A stretch of DNA of 42,611 nucleotides from Candidatus Giovannonibacteria bacterium RIFCSPLOWO2_02_FULL_45_28. GTDB lineage: Bacteria; Patescibacteriota; Minisyncoccia; UBA11713; 2-01-FULL-45-33. Below, one piece after another: positions 6,435-15,566 of the stretch. A program made the translations under genes and the position numbers. The stretch's first letter is position 1. Each line of letters starts with the position of its first letter. A model generated the notes under the pieces. The model was not told where the DNA came from and did not search any database. It saw nothing but the letters and a program-made list of their open reading frames with translations. The stretch covers positions 1-42,611 of the forward strand of contig MFIM01000016.1 of assembly GCA_001780725.1 (NCBI GenBank), given 5' to 3'.

Positions 6435-8245
6435 TGTTTTTGTTGCTGAAAGTCCTCCTTCGCTTTTTTAATTGCCAGCAACTGCGCAGGATCGGAGGTG
6501 ATAATTTGATCCTCCGTGTATGAGGCAAGTATCTTTATCGCCACATGCTTTAAGCCGGCGAAAAATATTCCCTCTCCGACATCGGATTCCAATAGCAGAA
6601 ATTTCTCTTCCTCGGTTAATTTAAACACTTCTTTTAGCTGGTCAATGCTTGAAGGCGACTGTTTGAGCAGAATTTGTATTGATGAATTGTTGATAATGGT
6701 CGGACCGTAACTGGAATTAAGAAAATCTCCGACGTCTTGCGTGATTGTCGCAAGGCCAAGATAATATTTTCTGGCGCGTTTGGCGATTCCGGAAAGAAAG
6801 GAGGCCCCTTGCTCATTTTTCATAATCCACCAAGCCTCGTCCACTACCAAAAGGCGTTTTTTGATTTCTGCGCGGATCGCGTTCCATATGTAATTAATAA
6901 TTAAATACATTGCAACCGGACGGAGCTCCTCTTCCATGTCGCGGACGGAAAAAACAATAAATTTCTGGTTGATATCCACATTAGTTGGTTGATTGATGAA
7001 TCCGGCCCAGGTGCCCTTGGTAAACTTCCGCAATCTTTCTACCATGGAGCCCCCGCCTTCCATACCGGCAAGCACCAATTCCAAGTCGGAAAGAATCGGC
7101 GGTATGGCTTTGGAAAAATCGGAATCCGGCGTGATATCGCGCGATGCGTATGTTTCGGTGATTGCGCGGTCTATAATAGAATCTTCTTCCGGAGTAAGTC
7201 CGCCGAGCATAATTCTAAAAAGTCCCACCAGATTTATAATATGCGATCTCAAGACATCCGCTGGCGATTCGTCCTCGCGCGGGGTGGGCAAGTCAAAAGG
7301 ATTTATGTGGTGGTGTGAGGTCAAAGAAATATTAAAATATCTTCCGCCGACCGCTTCGGCCAGATATTCGTATTCGCGCTCCGGGTCTATAACGATAATA
7401 TCCGTATCAAACATCAAAGAGCGCAAAATTTCCAGTTTGGTTGCGTAAGACTTTCCTGCGCCCGCTTTGGCGAAAATTACGGAGTTGTAATTTTCCAAAC
7501 TAAAGCGGTCAAAAAGAACGAGGGAATTGTTGTGGGAATTTATGCCGAAAAGCACGCCCTTATTTGAAGTAAGATCAAAAGATACGAACGGAAAAACGCT
7601 TGAGGCTGGAGAAGAATTCAAATAGTTGTTTATTTGGAGCATGTCTTCTCCCTGCGGGAAAACCGAATTTACTCCGTCTTGCTGCTGAAAAAGCGCGGGC
7701 TTGGCGTAAACCAGGCGGGACTCCAGCATGGATTTGATTTCCGCCTCCACCTTATCAAGCTCCTCAATTGTGTTTCCGTAAATTGCGATATAGAGTCCGA
7801 AGTTAAAAAGACGCTCTTGCGCTTGCTGCAGTTTGTCGCGAAGAGATTCCAGATCCTGATAGGCCGTGTCCAAAATCGGATCTCTCACCAAGCCTTTTTG
7901 CTGGCGAATTGCTATTTGAGATTGTACCTCGGCGACTTTTCTTTGCAGCTTTCTCAAAACAGTAGCCGTGTTTACCGGATGAATAAATATGGAAACGTCA
8001 AAAACTTTATCTAAATTTATAATCGGGCTAAACCAGTTTGAAGAGAGAAATCTTGGAAGAGAAAAAACAAAAACTACACGCATAAGTTTTTCACCGAGCC
8101 GGACATGGTTGGCCGTAATCTCCAGCGCGGCCGGGGCGATAACGTCTTTTAATTGTAAAACTCCGGCGCGATAAATTTCCTCCGGAAAGACGGGGGTAAT
8201 TTCGGTTTCTTCTTTTTTCTTTTTAAATATATCTAAGATGGACAT
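6431..8245 (-). CDS. virB4: VirB4-family secretion ATPase
   Basis: The 604-residue cytoplasmic ATPase powers type IV secretion or pilus assembly. Walker A is AKAGAGKS at 259-266 (the usual first Gly is Ala) and Walker B is RLLVVDEAWW at 464-473. Both lie in a RecA-like domain with the typical VirB4/TraC context (IDPEREYEYLAEAVGGRYFNIS, and ATITQDVGDFL). The N-terminal ~220 residues are shorter than in proteobacterial VirB4, and the preceding gene (8247-8909) looks like a detached TraC-type N-terminal module. One base separates the two genes. Confidence 0.92.
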   Translation of the reverse strand: MSILDIFKKKKEETEITPVFPEEIYRAGVLQLKDVIAPAALEITANHVRLGEKLMRVVFVFSLPRFLSSNWFSPIINLDKVFDVSIFIHPVNTATVLRKLQRKVAEVQSQIAIRQQKGLVRDPILDTAYQDLESLRDKLQQAQERLFNFGLYIAIYGNTIEELDKVEAEIKSMLESRLVYAKPALFQQQDGVNSVFPQGEDMLQINNYLNSSPASSVFPFVSFDLTSNKGVLFGINSHNNSLVLFDRFSLENYNSVIFAKAGAGKSYATKLEILRSLMFDTDIIVIDPEREYEYLAEAVGGRYFNISLTSHHHINPFDLPTPREDESPADVLRSHIINLVGLFRIMLGGLTPEEDSIIDRAITETYASRDITPDSDFSKAIPPILSDLELVLAGMEGGGSMVERLRKFTKGTWAGFINQPTNVDINQKFIVFSVRDMEEELRPVAMYLIINYIWNAIRAEIKKRLLVVDEAWWIMKNEQGASFLSGIAKRARKYYLGLATITQDVGDFLNSSYGPTIINNSSIQILLKQSPSSIDQLKEVFKLTEEEKFLLLESDVGEGIFFAGLKHVAIKILASYTEDQIITSDPAQLLAIKKAKEDFQQQKQ

Positions 8246-8246
8246 T

Positions 8247-8909
8247 TTATTGTATTGCCGGCGGCTTGCCTTTTTCTAATTCGCCCGGGTTGTATAGCCC
8301 ATAAAACAGCTCTATTAATTCTTCCGTATTTAGCGGTGTGGCGCGGACGCCGGAGCGAACAAGTCCTTGGATTACCGAGTCAACTCTCTGCCAAAGCTGA
8401 TTTTTGTATTCGTCAAATTTTTCTTGGGTTAACCCATCCCCTTTCTTGGATTGTTTTGTGCCCAACAAGCTGCCGATGCCACCCAATAATGTTGATATTC
8501 CTTCTTTCGGCGTTGTAAAAAGGGCGGGGGTGAACGGCACGACGGCGTAGAAATTTTTTGTGACAATATTCGCTGCGCGGACGAACGTTCGGACAAATTC
8601 TATGTATTCGGCGACCTGGATTTTTAATAGTTCGTTGGTTTGTTTGACCTCGGACTCGCGCAATGTTTCTATGTACGGCTCAATATTGAGTTTTCTGGAC
8701 TCTATAAAAAATTGCAGTGAGAAGTCCAGTGAATTTAAAAAGTTTTGGTATTGCATTACAACCGCCGTTTGTTCGTCCGCGCTTTTTAACGCAAAGTTCA
8801 GAGATGAGGCCATAAGCACTGCCCGCAGAGAGCCGTTTTTCAAAATCAAAACACCGTCCCGGATTTCTTCTATTTGCAAGATATCTTGCGATGGTAATGC
8901 TGTAGGCAT
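8247..8909 (-). CDS. TraC-like protein, probable detached VirB4 N-terminal module
   Basis: The 220-residue soluble protein opens with LPSQDILQIEEIRDGVLILKN and contains the LRAVLMASSLNFALKSADEQ and FLNSLDFSLQFFIESRKLNI segments, resembling the N-terminal region of conjugative TraC/VirB4 ATPases. It has no Walker motifs. It sits between PrgI (2-base gap) and VirB4 (1-base gap). It probably associates with VirB4 at the membrane. The role is inferred from similarity and adjacency. Confidence 0.7.
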   Translation of the reverse strand: MPTALPSQDILQIEEIRDGVLILKNGSLRAVLMASSLNFALKSADEQTAVVMQYQNFLNSLDFSLQFFIESRKLNIEPYIETLRESEVKQTNELLKIQVAEYIEFVRTFVRAANIVTKNFYAVVPFTPALFTTPKEGISTLLGGIGSLLGTKQSKKGDGLTQEKFDEYKNQLWQRVDSVIQGLVRSGVRATPLNTEELIELFYGLYNPGELEKGKPPAIQ

Positions 8910-8911
8910 AG

Positions 8912-9352
8912 TCAGCGTTTTAATTTCTGTTGCACATCAAGCGACCAAGAAAGGTCTTGTAACTTGCTTTCCGTTAATTTGGGCGCTGCCCCACCGGCCC
9001 CCTTGAAGTCGCCAGCAGGGAAGAAGTCCGACTTCTTTGGGGACTTGAAGTCGGACTTCGAAGGGGTCGGCGCGGCCACTTTTCTCCACAAATAAAGCCT
9101 TGCCGAAGAAGAATAATTTAATGCGGCGGCAAGCATTTTAATAAAAGGCATCCCGTTTATTTTTAAAAACGCCAAAGATGCTACGAACGCGGCAACCGGA
9201 GCGCCCAAAATTATTACGAGCCAAAGCTGCAGGAAAACATACATTATGAAAATTATTGCTCCGCCGCCGAGAATATAAAAAAACTGTTTCGCGGTTAGTG
9301 GCCCGAAAATTTTATCTTCTACTTCTATAAATTGCGGGACTTGATGTTGCAT
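8912..9352 (-). CDS. PrgI-family membrane protein (VirB3-like)
   Basis: The 146-residue protein starts MQHQVPQFIEVEDKIFG, the conserved PrgI opening, followed by two adjacent membrane helices (~24-45 and ~47-65), matching VirB3/PrgI topology. It would anchor VirB4 in the inner membrane. The C-terminal tail carries an in-frame palindromic element (TPSKSDFKSPKKSDFF), which lengthens it beyond the usual size. Gaps to both neighbours are 1-2 bases. Confidence 0.82.
   Translation of the reverse strand: MQHQVPQFIEVEDKIFGPLTAKQFFYILGGGAIIFIMYVFLQLWLVIILGAPVAAFVASLAFLKINGMPFIKMLAAALNYSSSARLYLWRKVAAPTPSKSDFKSPKKSDFFPAGDFKGAGGAAPKLTESKLQDLSWSLDVQQKLKR
9016..9070. repeat. In-frame palindromic element, copy 5 (PrgI gene)
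   Basis: GAAGTCCGACTTC (9023-9035) and its exact reverse complement GAAGTCGGACTTC (9047-9059) are flanked by AGGGAA and GGGGTCGG. The core differs from copies 1-4, but the two-arm layout is the same and it is translated without disrupting the gene. Confidence 0.78.
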
Positions 9353-9353
9353 A

Positions 9354-10124
9354 TTATTCTATTGGTTCGCGGTAAGGATCGCTGTTTTGATAAGTTTTTT
9401 TAGGAGGCTGCGGCTCGGCGTTTAGCGCTTTTTCCAGCTCGCTTTTTGCGATAAGAGAATTTTGCGGCAACTTTTCTTTCGGAGCCGGGGAAATGTCCGG
9501 CTTCGGCGGCAAATCCGGTATTGGCATTTTTTTGACGAAGATGGGTGGAAGAATTGCGGGAGGGGGTGGAGGTTTAAATACTAACCCACCCCCTTCTTCC
9601 CCCTCCCAAAGGGAGGGTGGAAGTTCTGGCGCAACAATTTCTTCATGGGTTGGAAGAGGTTTGGGTGTCGGCGGTTGCGGGGGGGTTGTTTTAGAAATTG
9701 CGCCGCCCGTAGGCTCTGCGCCGCCATGGAAAACACTCGGTGTTTTTTTGGACTCAACACTGAGTGTTGAGGAGGGCGGAGTTGGTGGCGCGCCCAACCC
9801 ATGAATCTTCTTCAGCGATTCTCTTACCGGCTGGAAAACTTTTTTGTTGATTTCCTCCGCAATTGCTCTGGCTTTTTCCGCAGGCACTGCAAGCCGGCTT
9901 GTTAGATTTTTCACGTAATCCGATGGCGATGTAATTCCCAGCATCACTAGCCCCGTCTCATCCGCCAATTCCCCGATTTTATCAATTGTGAGTTCCGCTT
10001 TTTTGCCTACAGCTTGGACGGCGTCGGTAGTCTCAGGCGCAAACAGGGCCCCACGCAAATCTTCCGGTAATTTTTCCAAGGCTTCGGAAATAGCTTGTCG
10101 TTTTTTATTGTCTACGGTCTTCAT
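9354..10124 (-). CDS. Proline-rich hypothetical protein of the secretion locus
   Basis: The 256-residue protein has a helical N-terminal domain (~1-105: ISEALEKLPEDLRGALFAPE, then ITSPSDYVKNLTSRLAVP) and a long Pro-rich low-complexity tail. Part of the tail is built from two inserted palindromes, at 9726-9779 and 9580-9623. It has no signal peptide or membrane helix. It lies 4 bases after the VirB6-like gene and 1 base before PrgI, so it is probably a cytoplasmic accessory of the apparatus. I do not recognise a named family. Confidence 0.65.
   Translation of the reverse strand: MKTVDNKKRQAISEALEKLPEDLRGALFAPETTDAVQAVGKKAELTIDKIGELADETGLVMLGITSPSDYVKNLTSRLAVPAEKARAIAEEINKKVFQPVRESLKKIHGLGAPPTPPSSTLSVESKKTPSVFHGGAEPTGGAISKTTPPQPPTPKPLPTHEEIVAPELPPSLWEGEEGGGLVFKPPPPPAILPPIFVKKMPIPDLPPKPDISPAPKEKLPQNSLIAKSELEKALNAEPQPPKKTYQNSDPYREPIE
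9580..9623. repeat. In-frame G/C palindrome (PPSLWEGEEG-type)
   Basis: CCCTCCC-AAA-GGGAGGG is centred at 9609 with C-rich and G-rich extensions. On the coding strand it gives LPPSLWEGEEGGG. It is a different palindrome class from the two-arm elements, inserted in the same Pro-rich tail. Confidence 0.6.
9726..9779. repeat. In-frame palindromic element, copy 3 (Pro-rich gene)
   Basis: The arms AACACTCGGTGTT and AACACTGAGTGTT (one mismatch to the exact complement) are flanked by TGGAAA and GAGGAGGGCGGA. It encodes PPSSTLSVESKKTPSVF, closely similar to the peptide of copy 2. Confidence 0.8.
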
Positions 10125-10128
10125 GTTT

Positions 10129-13098
10129 TTATGTTCCTAATAACCTATTTAATATTTCTTGATGCGCCGCCGAAGCGATGCCGGCAAGAGTATCTCTGAT
10201 CTGCTTCGCCATAAGGCGATTATTTTTTTCTTCCATCATTTCGGCTAAAGCCTCCGCCCTAAAGTCTTTTTCTGTTTTTAGTACTTCTTCAAAAGCATCT
10301 TCATCGCTAATCATACCGCCACTAGCAGCTTTTAAGTCTTGGAATGGTTTCGAGGTTCTAATTTTAGCTTTAACGTTTGGTATCTTGCCGGCGTCTTTTG
10401 TTGTTTGCGCAATAGAATTTGATACGGCGTCTTGAAGGGCTTTAATTTTTGCCTTGTCCCCGCCGGTGATTGCCTCAATGCTGCCCATACTGCCGGAGCT
10501 TATTATTGTTTCTACCATTTCTGGATGTTTGATGATTTCCGGAGTAATAATGGCTTTTATGGTTTCCCGTTTCAGGCCTCCTTGTTTTAGGGCAACGCTT
10601 GCCATGCGCGCGTGAGCGTCCGGATTTGCGCCCTTAACATATTCAACGACGGAGACCATTTTTGTCGGATTTCTTTGCCAAACAATACTTTGAGTTTCTG
10701 GGGGCAAATCAAGGTAAATGTCGGCAACTTCAGCGATATTTTTTTGTCCGGTTTGCTGCGCCAAAGAGGTGTAAAAATTCTTTTTCTGGTCGGCTGACAA
10801 CGCACCTGTTGCTTTTTCAACAACGGAAAGCCGCGGCTTATCTTTAGCCCATCGGATATAAAGCGCGGCTTGCTGGTCAGCGGAAAGCGTGACAACAACC
10901 TTTTCCGCTTCAGTTTGAGGAAGGGCGTCAACATATGAAGTGACGGCTGGAGTTGACACGCGCCGCAAAACTTCACTGTTGAATTTGGCCTGTTCTTCCG
11001 GATTAAGTTCGGATTTGACGGAGTTTTGATATCGGCCCAAAGCGGTGGCGTTTGTGTGCATCTTTTCAAGCCACAGTACGCGCTGGCGGTCTTCAGCCGC
11101 TTTGAAATATCTCTTTTGTTCGCCGGGATCTTTAGAATTTATAAAGTCTTCAAAAGCGGTTCCTCCTTTAAGCTCGGCATTGCGCATCTCTTGCCGCTTT
11201 TCGGCTTTGTTGTAGCTTAACTGCTCTGCGGTAATGAAGGCGGGTGAAGCCAAAATGTTCTTTGCGGAGGCTTGGGCCGCGCCGGAAAGCTTATTGAGCA
11301 CAAATTCAGCCCTCTTTTCGTCGTCCGGGAAACTTCGCAAAATTTGCGCTTGGGCCTCTGGCGAATAATTGCCGAATTGAGCTATTTGTTCTGGTGACGA
11401 AAGCCGTTTCCATGATTCAAGGTCAAACCTTGCGGCCGCAGTCGGAGGCAATTGTCTCTTGATTATACCTTCGGCCGTTGCGCGATCTTCACTGGACATA
11501 AACTTCATCATCTCTGCTTGTTGCTCCGGATTTAATTTGCTAAGTAAAGCAACTTTTTCTTGCGCTCCAAGGCCGGCAAAATACTTTGCTTGCCGCTCCG
11601 GAGTTAATTGTTTCGCGAAATCCGCCATCGCTCCTGCCCTCGCTTCTGTTCCGCCCAAACCTTTCAGCCAGCCGGAGAATCTTGTCGGGGCGGTGCCAAG
11701 AAGCGGCACACGCTCTTGCAACTTCGCCGCCGCCGGCGCAATCGCCGTTCCCAACAACCCCGTTGTGTATCTCGCTGCCAATCCCCCCACCGCTCCGGTG
11801 AGCCATTTTCTAGCAGTGGTGGCACCCTTGATTACGCTGTCAGCAAAAAGAATACCCATTTTTCTGGCCAGTAAAAACGAGGTCAACAGCATAAGCGTTG
11901 CGGTCATTATGAGAAGTATTGCTGGCGGATTGAGCAGAATATTTCCTTCTGGCACATCTTTACCGAATTGGTTTATAAAACCTATACTTATGTACAAAAG
12001 AAACATAAAAGCAGGCAGGAAAAAAGCTTGGTTTATAAATGTTTCCCACCATGACTGCCAAAGTTTTTTTTCGGTGACCGGCAAAGCATAAGATATAAAA
12101 GCGATAGGCGCCAAAACTAACAAGAGAGTTAGCATAACCGCACGCATTATCAAAAATATTGCCCCAGCTACAAGAACAAATAAAACAGCGATCATAAATA
12201 TAAGCGAGCCCATGCTAAGATAGAAAAATTCAGTTGCGCTGCCGACATCGCTGCCAGTGACCGCAGCCCATCCTACTGCGCCTACACCGCCTCCAGTAGC
12301 TAACAAAGTAAAAAATGCAACCCAGCCGCATCCGGGAATTATTAAACAAGCAGCAATTCCCACAGCAGCTCCAGCGCCCACAGCTAGTCCTCTGCCAACT
12401 TGGCTTATCTCGGCCACAACAGAGCTTTTTGGCGGTTCCATGTTCCAAACATTTTGAAGTTTTGTGCCAGCCACAATCGCGCTAGCAATAGATGTTGGTC
12501 CGGGAGAACCATTTGTGGTCATGGCTCTGTAAAATTGGAGTCCCAACACATTGCTTGCGTCAATAATTACGTACCCTATTGTCAAGCTGAAGTTAATCAA
12601 CAAGGCAACAACAATTAATTTCGGCAGAAGCGATTTTGCGCCGTAGCTGGCACTTCTTAAAATTGTAGCTATTGCTATGGTCAACAGTATTAAAATAAAA
12701 AATATATTTGCAACGTCTCTGGAAATTGTCCAACCGCTCGCGATAATACTCTGTTGCTTTAGTGTTGACAAAGAAAATTCTAGCGCACCATCAAAAACCA
12801 TAGCTGTAAGATCAACAAGTCCGGCCACCGTTTTTCCTAACGCAACTACTAAACCGTTAAAACCCCAAAGAAAGCCGGTACCAAGATAACCGATTAGCCC
12901 TGTCCCTTTTTGTTCTATTGAATTGTCGAACGAGGTTTTGACTCCCGTGGGTGTGCTTACAGCCAGCGCCAACGGCGCAATCGCAAAACTCAAAACCAAA
13001 CCCAATAATAAAATCATGGAGCATGTAACGTAAAACTTGGAGCATTTAAGTTTCAAGTTGCGAGTTTTAAGTTTTATGTTTTGCGTTTCAGGTTTCAT
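10129..13098 (-). CDS. VirB6/TrbL-like polytopic membrane protein with large soluble tail
   Basis: In the 989-residue product, residues ~25-440 contain a signal-like helix and about eight further membrane segments, including DVANIFFILILLTIAIATIL and the AVMLTLLLVLAPIAFISYAL region typical of VirB6/TrbL channel proteins. Residues ~440-989 are soluble and helical with recurring LTPERQAKYF / LSPEQIAQFG / LNPEQQAEMM units. The first ~28 residues (MKPETQNIKLKTRNLKLK) come from a tandem AAACTT-rich tract (13022-13096), so translation may really start at a later Met such as M28. The protein probably forms the inner-membrane channel. Confidence 0.78.
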   Translation of the reverse strand: MKPETQNIKLKTRNLKLKCSKFYVTCSMILLLGLVLSFAIAPLALAVSTPTGVKTSFDNSIEQKGTGLIGYLGTGFLWGFNGLVVALGKTVAGLVDLTAMVFDGALEFSLSTLKQQSIIASGWTISRDVANIFFILILLTIAIATILRSASYGAKSLLPKLIVVALLINFSLTIGYVIIDASNVLGLQFYRAMTTNGSPGPTSIASAIVAGTKLQNVWNMEPPKSSVVAEISQVGRGLAVGAGAAVGIAACLIIPGCGWVAFFTLLATGGGVGAVGWAAVTGSDVGSATEFFYLSMGSLIFMIAVLFVLVAGAIFLIMRAVMLTLLLVLAPIAFISYALPVTEKKLWQSWWETFINQAFFLPAFMFLLYISIGFINQFGKDVPEGNILLNPPAILLIMTATLMLLTSFLLARKMGILFADSVIKGATTARKWLTGAVGGLAARYTTGLLGTAIAPAAAKLQERVPLLGTAPTRFSGWLKGLGGTEARAGAMADFAKQLTPERQAKYFAGLGAQEKVALLSKLNPEQQAEMMKFMSSEDRATAEGIIKRQLPPTAAARFDLESWKRLSSPEQIAQFGNYSPEAQAQILRSFPDDEKRAEFVLNKLSGAAQASAKNILASPAFITAEQLSYNKAEKRQEMRNAELKGGTAFEDFINSKDPGEQKRYFKAAEDRQRVLWLEKMHTNATALGRYQNSVKSELNPEEQAKFNSEVLRRVSTPAVTSYVDALPQTEAEKVVVTLSADQQAALYIRWAKDKPRLSVVEKATGALSADQKKNFYTSLAQQTGQKNIAEVADIYLDLPPETQSIVWQRNPTKMVSVVEYVKGANPDAHARMASVALKQGGLKRETIKAIITPEIIKHPEMVETIISSGSMGSIEAITGGDKAKIKALQDAVSNSIAQTTKDAGKIPNVKAKIRTSKPFQDLKAASGGMISDEDAFEEVLKTEKDFRAEALAEMMEEKNNRLMAKQIRDTLAGIASAAHQEILNRLLGT
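13022..13096. repeat. Imperfect AAACTT-type tandem tract at a gene start
   Basis: Degenerate repeats of about 9-14 bases (AAACTT/AAGTTT-rich) encode the Asn/Leu/Lys-rich N-terminus of the VirB6-like protein. Similar tracts occur at 15420-15473, 22040-22095, 22165-22190 and 25175-25205. Confidence 0.6.
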
Positions 13099-13107
13099 GT
13101 TTCATGG

Positions 13108-14574
13108 TTATTCAATGACATTGCCCGGCGGGTTTAAGCAGTTTTGTAAATCTTCTTCGGCCTGCGATTTGTCCGCTGCGATCTGCTCGTTTTCGGAAAC
13201 TGCCTCTGCGAGCGATTTCGTTTTCGCCACATCCGTGGCGATTTTCTGCAGCATTAGATTAAACTGCTCAATTGTTTGGGCAAGCAAAAGATCGGCGCGG
13301 TCGTCTTTTAAGAGCTCAATGAAAATTGTCTGGTCTATAATATTCCCCTCCAGCGCCGCCTTCGTGGTGGTAGCTGTTTGAATTTTATTATTTACATCGC
13401 TTATCGGTTCGCTTTTGTCTTGTTTGCACGTCTTGAGTTTTCCTAAAACGATAATTTCGTCTTTTATTTTTGCCAGCGAATCTTCCTTTTTATCAATTAT
13501 TGATTGAGTAATGTTTATTGCCGAATCAATCCCGGAAAGCTGGATGCCGCTGCGTTTGAGATTGTCCAAGTCCTGCTGGAGCTGGTTGGTGATGGTGGTT
13601 GAGTAAATATTTGAACTGGAAAGCCCGCCCGGCGCGAAGAATAATCCGTTGATCATAGACTGAAACGCCGCGATTAAAATTTCATTAAATGAGTCGGCAA
13701 GGTTAAGCTGTTCAATGTCCGAATTTGTGGCTTTTGCCAGCCGGTTTTCCAGATATTTGCCCGGGGTTACGATGGGACACACGTTTCCGATCGGCTGATC
13801 CCCGACATCGGTTTCTTTCGTCGGTCCGGCCTGACTGCAGTCTTCTATTCCCAAAAATCCGTTGGCGGACACGGCCTCGTTGAGTTTTGCTTGTACTGCG
13901 ATTGCCTCCCTTTTTTCTTTTTCTGCGGCAAGTCCTAAGAAGGATACATATGGATTACTTTGCGTTTGCGTAAGCTCAATCCATCTTTGCCATCCCCCGT
14001 TGTTGAAATCGGTAAAAAAGCTTTGCAGATTTCCGGCCACCGCCGATACTGTGCATCTGAATCTTTCCTGCATTGACCTTCTCCCGCTGGCAAAAATAAG
14101 CCGGAGTCTTGGTCCGAACGGTTCGCAAAGCTGTGTGAAATTTAATTCCTTCAAAAACACTCCGCTTGCCTGGTCCGCCGCGTCAAGCAAAAAACCCTTC
14201 CAATCCTGCACAAAAAGCGGCGCCCCCCCTTGTCCGCCGGTGCGGATTAGATTAACAATATCTTGTGTAATCCTGTGCACCATGAGTTTAGCAACGCTCC
14301 AAGCCATGTCATTTGCCATGTCCTTCAAAGTGCCCGGTCTATCCTGCACCTTGGCTATTGGCACAAAATTCCCTCCGGACACAAGTCCCAAAAGACTGCC
14401 CAAACCGCCAAAAATATCTCCTATACCGCCGCCTCCGCTAATCGGTTCGTTGAATCCTTCTTCTCCTGTTATTTCTATTGCGAACACAAAACTAGGCATC
14501 ACCAGACTAGTCCCAAAAGTTAAAATGAGTGAGATTGCAACAAACGTTTTCAAAAAGTTTTTTTTATAATCCAT
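13108..14574 (-). CDS. Secreted coiled-coil protein of the secretion locus
   Basis: The 488-residue product has a clear signal peptide (~1-32, ending FVFA). Next comes a Gly-rich segment, a conserved-looking region around DMAWSVAKLMVHRITQDIVN and VQDWKGFLLDAADQ, a few cysteines, and a C-terminal helical/coiled-coil part (~330-480). Its position directly upstream of the VirB6-like gene (9-base gap) suggests a VirB5-like or structural role outside the membrane. That is inference only. It overlaps the TSP3 gene by 11 bases. Confidence 0.65.
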   Translation of the reverse strand: MDYKKNFLKTFVAISLILTFGTSLVMPSFVFAIEITGEEGFNEPISGGGGIGDIFGGLGSLLGLVSGGNFVPIAKVQDRPGTLKDMANDMAWSVAKLMVHRITQDIVNLIRTGGQGGAPLFVQDWKGFLLDAADQASGVFLKELNFTQLCEPFGPRLRLIFASGRRSMQERFRCTVSAVAGNLQSFFTDFNNGGWQRWIELTQTQSNPYVSFLGLAAEKEKREAIAVQAKLNEAVSANGFLGIEDCSQAGPTKETDVGDQPIGNVCPIVTPGKYLENRLAKATNSDIEQLNLADSFNEILIAAFQSMINGLFFAPGGLSSSNIYSTTITNQLQQDLDNLKRSGIQLSGIDSAINITQSIIDKKEDSLAKIKDEIIVLGKLKTCKQDKSEPISDVNNKIQTATTTKAALEGNIIDQTIFIELLKDDRADLLLAQTIEQFNLMLQKIATDVAKTKSLAEAVSENEQIAADKSQAEEDLQNCLNPPGNVIE

Positions 14575-15559
14575 ATCCTACAAAATGATATCCGCCATCC
14601 GACTTGGCGAAATTGAGTCCGTCGTTTTTTATCTGTCTTTGCATTGATTTGTAAAATTGTGGCGCGCGCTCCGCCTGCTTAAAATAAATTACCAATCCCA
14701 TAAGCCCCCGCGCCGGATCCTTATCCGTAACCATCATAAAGCTATCGGCCGCGGCGGTGTTTTGCAGTATATTCATAAGATCAAGATGTAATGACGCGTA
14801 ATTTGCCGGGACGCGTTGTTTTTTTAAAAAATCAATTGTTTTTTGGTAAGCCGCAATGTAAGCGCCGAGTTTTTTCAGATCTTCGTAGCGCTCGGATGCC
14901 AAAACCGCGTTTACAATATCTATCTCCGGCGTTTGAAGGCCAGCGAAAATTTTATTTAAAAAATCGCCGGTTGCGTTTAAGTATTTTTTAATTCCGTCAG
15001 CTGAAACATTTTGCTCCGCATGGACATCGGACGGCGAAAACGTATCTTTGTATAAAAGCGCGTCTCGGCTCAAAGATTCTATCAAGGATTCGGAGATTGC
15101 CTTTTGCTGGAAGGTGTCCAATGCTCCCTCTGCGGACCCCGCGGCTGTGAGGTATTGGATTGCGAATTCTTGGGCTATTTTATCGGTCAAGGTGCGTGGT
15201 GTAGTCGTGGATGCTTTACTTTGCTCCTCCGGTTTTTTTAACTTGTCGTTTGGCCCAGCCGCCAAAGGATCGCGGCCTTGCTTTATTTCTTCGCCATCAT
15301 GTGTGCCATCCCCATCGGTGTCCGGCTTCTTCGGATCGGTTTTCCAAAGAATTTCTTCCCAATCCTTGAGACCGTCGTTGTCACTGTCGCGGTTGGCGTC
15401 TTGGTAGGCGGTTAAAAACGAGGTTTGAGATTTGAAGTTTGAAGTTTGAGGTTGCAAATTTGACGTTTGCCAAATTCGCATCACAAACCAGCCCACGAGT
15501 AAAACAACAAGGGCGGCAAAAACAAGGGTTATGAAATTTTTTGATGGCAAATAACCCAT
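14564..15559 (-). CDS. Membrane-anchored thrombospondin type 3 repeat protein
   Basis: The 331-residue product has one N-terminal membrane helix (~8-28). Two calcium-binding TSP3-type loops (DSDNDGLKDWEE and DTDGDGTHDGEE, ~58-92) follow, then a ~220-residue helical extracellular domain. A KSQTSFL-type tract (15420-15473) lies between the helix and the loops. The Shine-Dalgarno GGGAGGTGA precedes the ATG. It is part of the secretion operon and may be a Ca2+-stabilised surface subunit. Confidence 0.72.
   Translation of the reverse strand: MGYLPSKNFITLVFAALVVLLVGWFVMRIWQTSNLQPQTSNFKSQTSFLTAYQDANRDSDNDGLKDWEEILWKTDPKKPDTDGDGTHDGEEIKQGRDPLAAGPNDKLKKPEEQSKASTTTPRTLTDKIAQEFAIQYLTAAGSAEGALDTFQQKAISESLIESLSRDALLYKDTFSPSDVHAEQNVSADGIKKYLNATGDFLNKIFAGLQTPEIDIVNAVLASERYEDLKKLGAYIAAYQKTIDFLKKQRVPANYASLHLDLMNILQNTAAADSFMMVTDKDPARGLMGLVIYFKQAERAPQFYKSMQRQIKNDGLNFAKSDGGYHFVGYGL
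15420..15473. repeat. Imperfect tandem tract (QTSNLQPQTSNF-encoding)
   Basis: Repeated TTTGAAGTTTGAGG-like units are translated in frame as alternating Gln/Thr/Ser/Asn residues just after the membrane anchor of the TSP3 protein. Confidence 0.6.
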
Positions 15560-15566
15560 TTCACCT

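Noticed and set aside
9493-9804. 103-codon plus-strand Gly-rich ORF
   Set aside because: It is a mirror of the Pro-rich tail of the minus-strand gene in that region.
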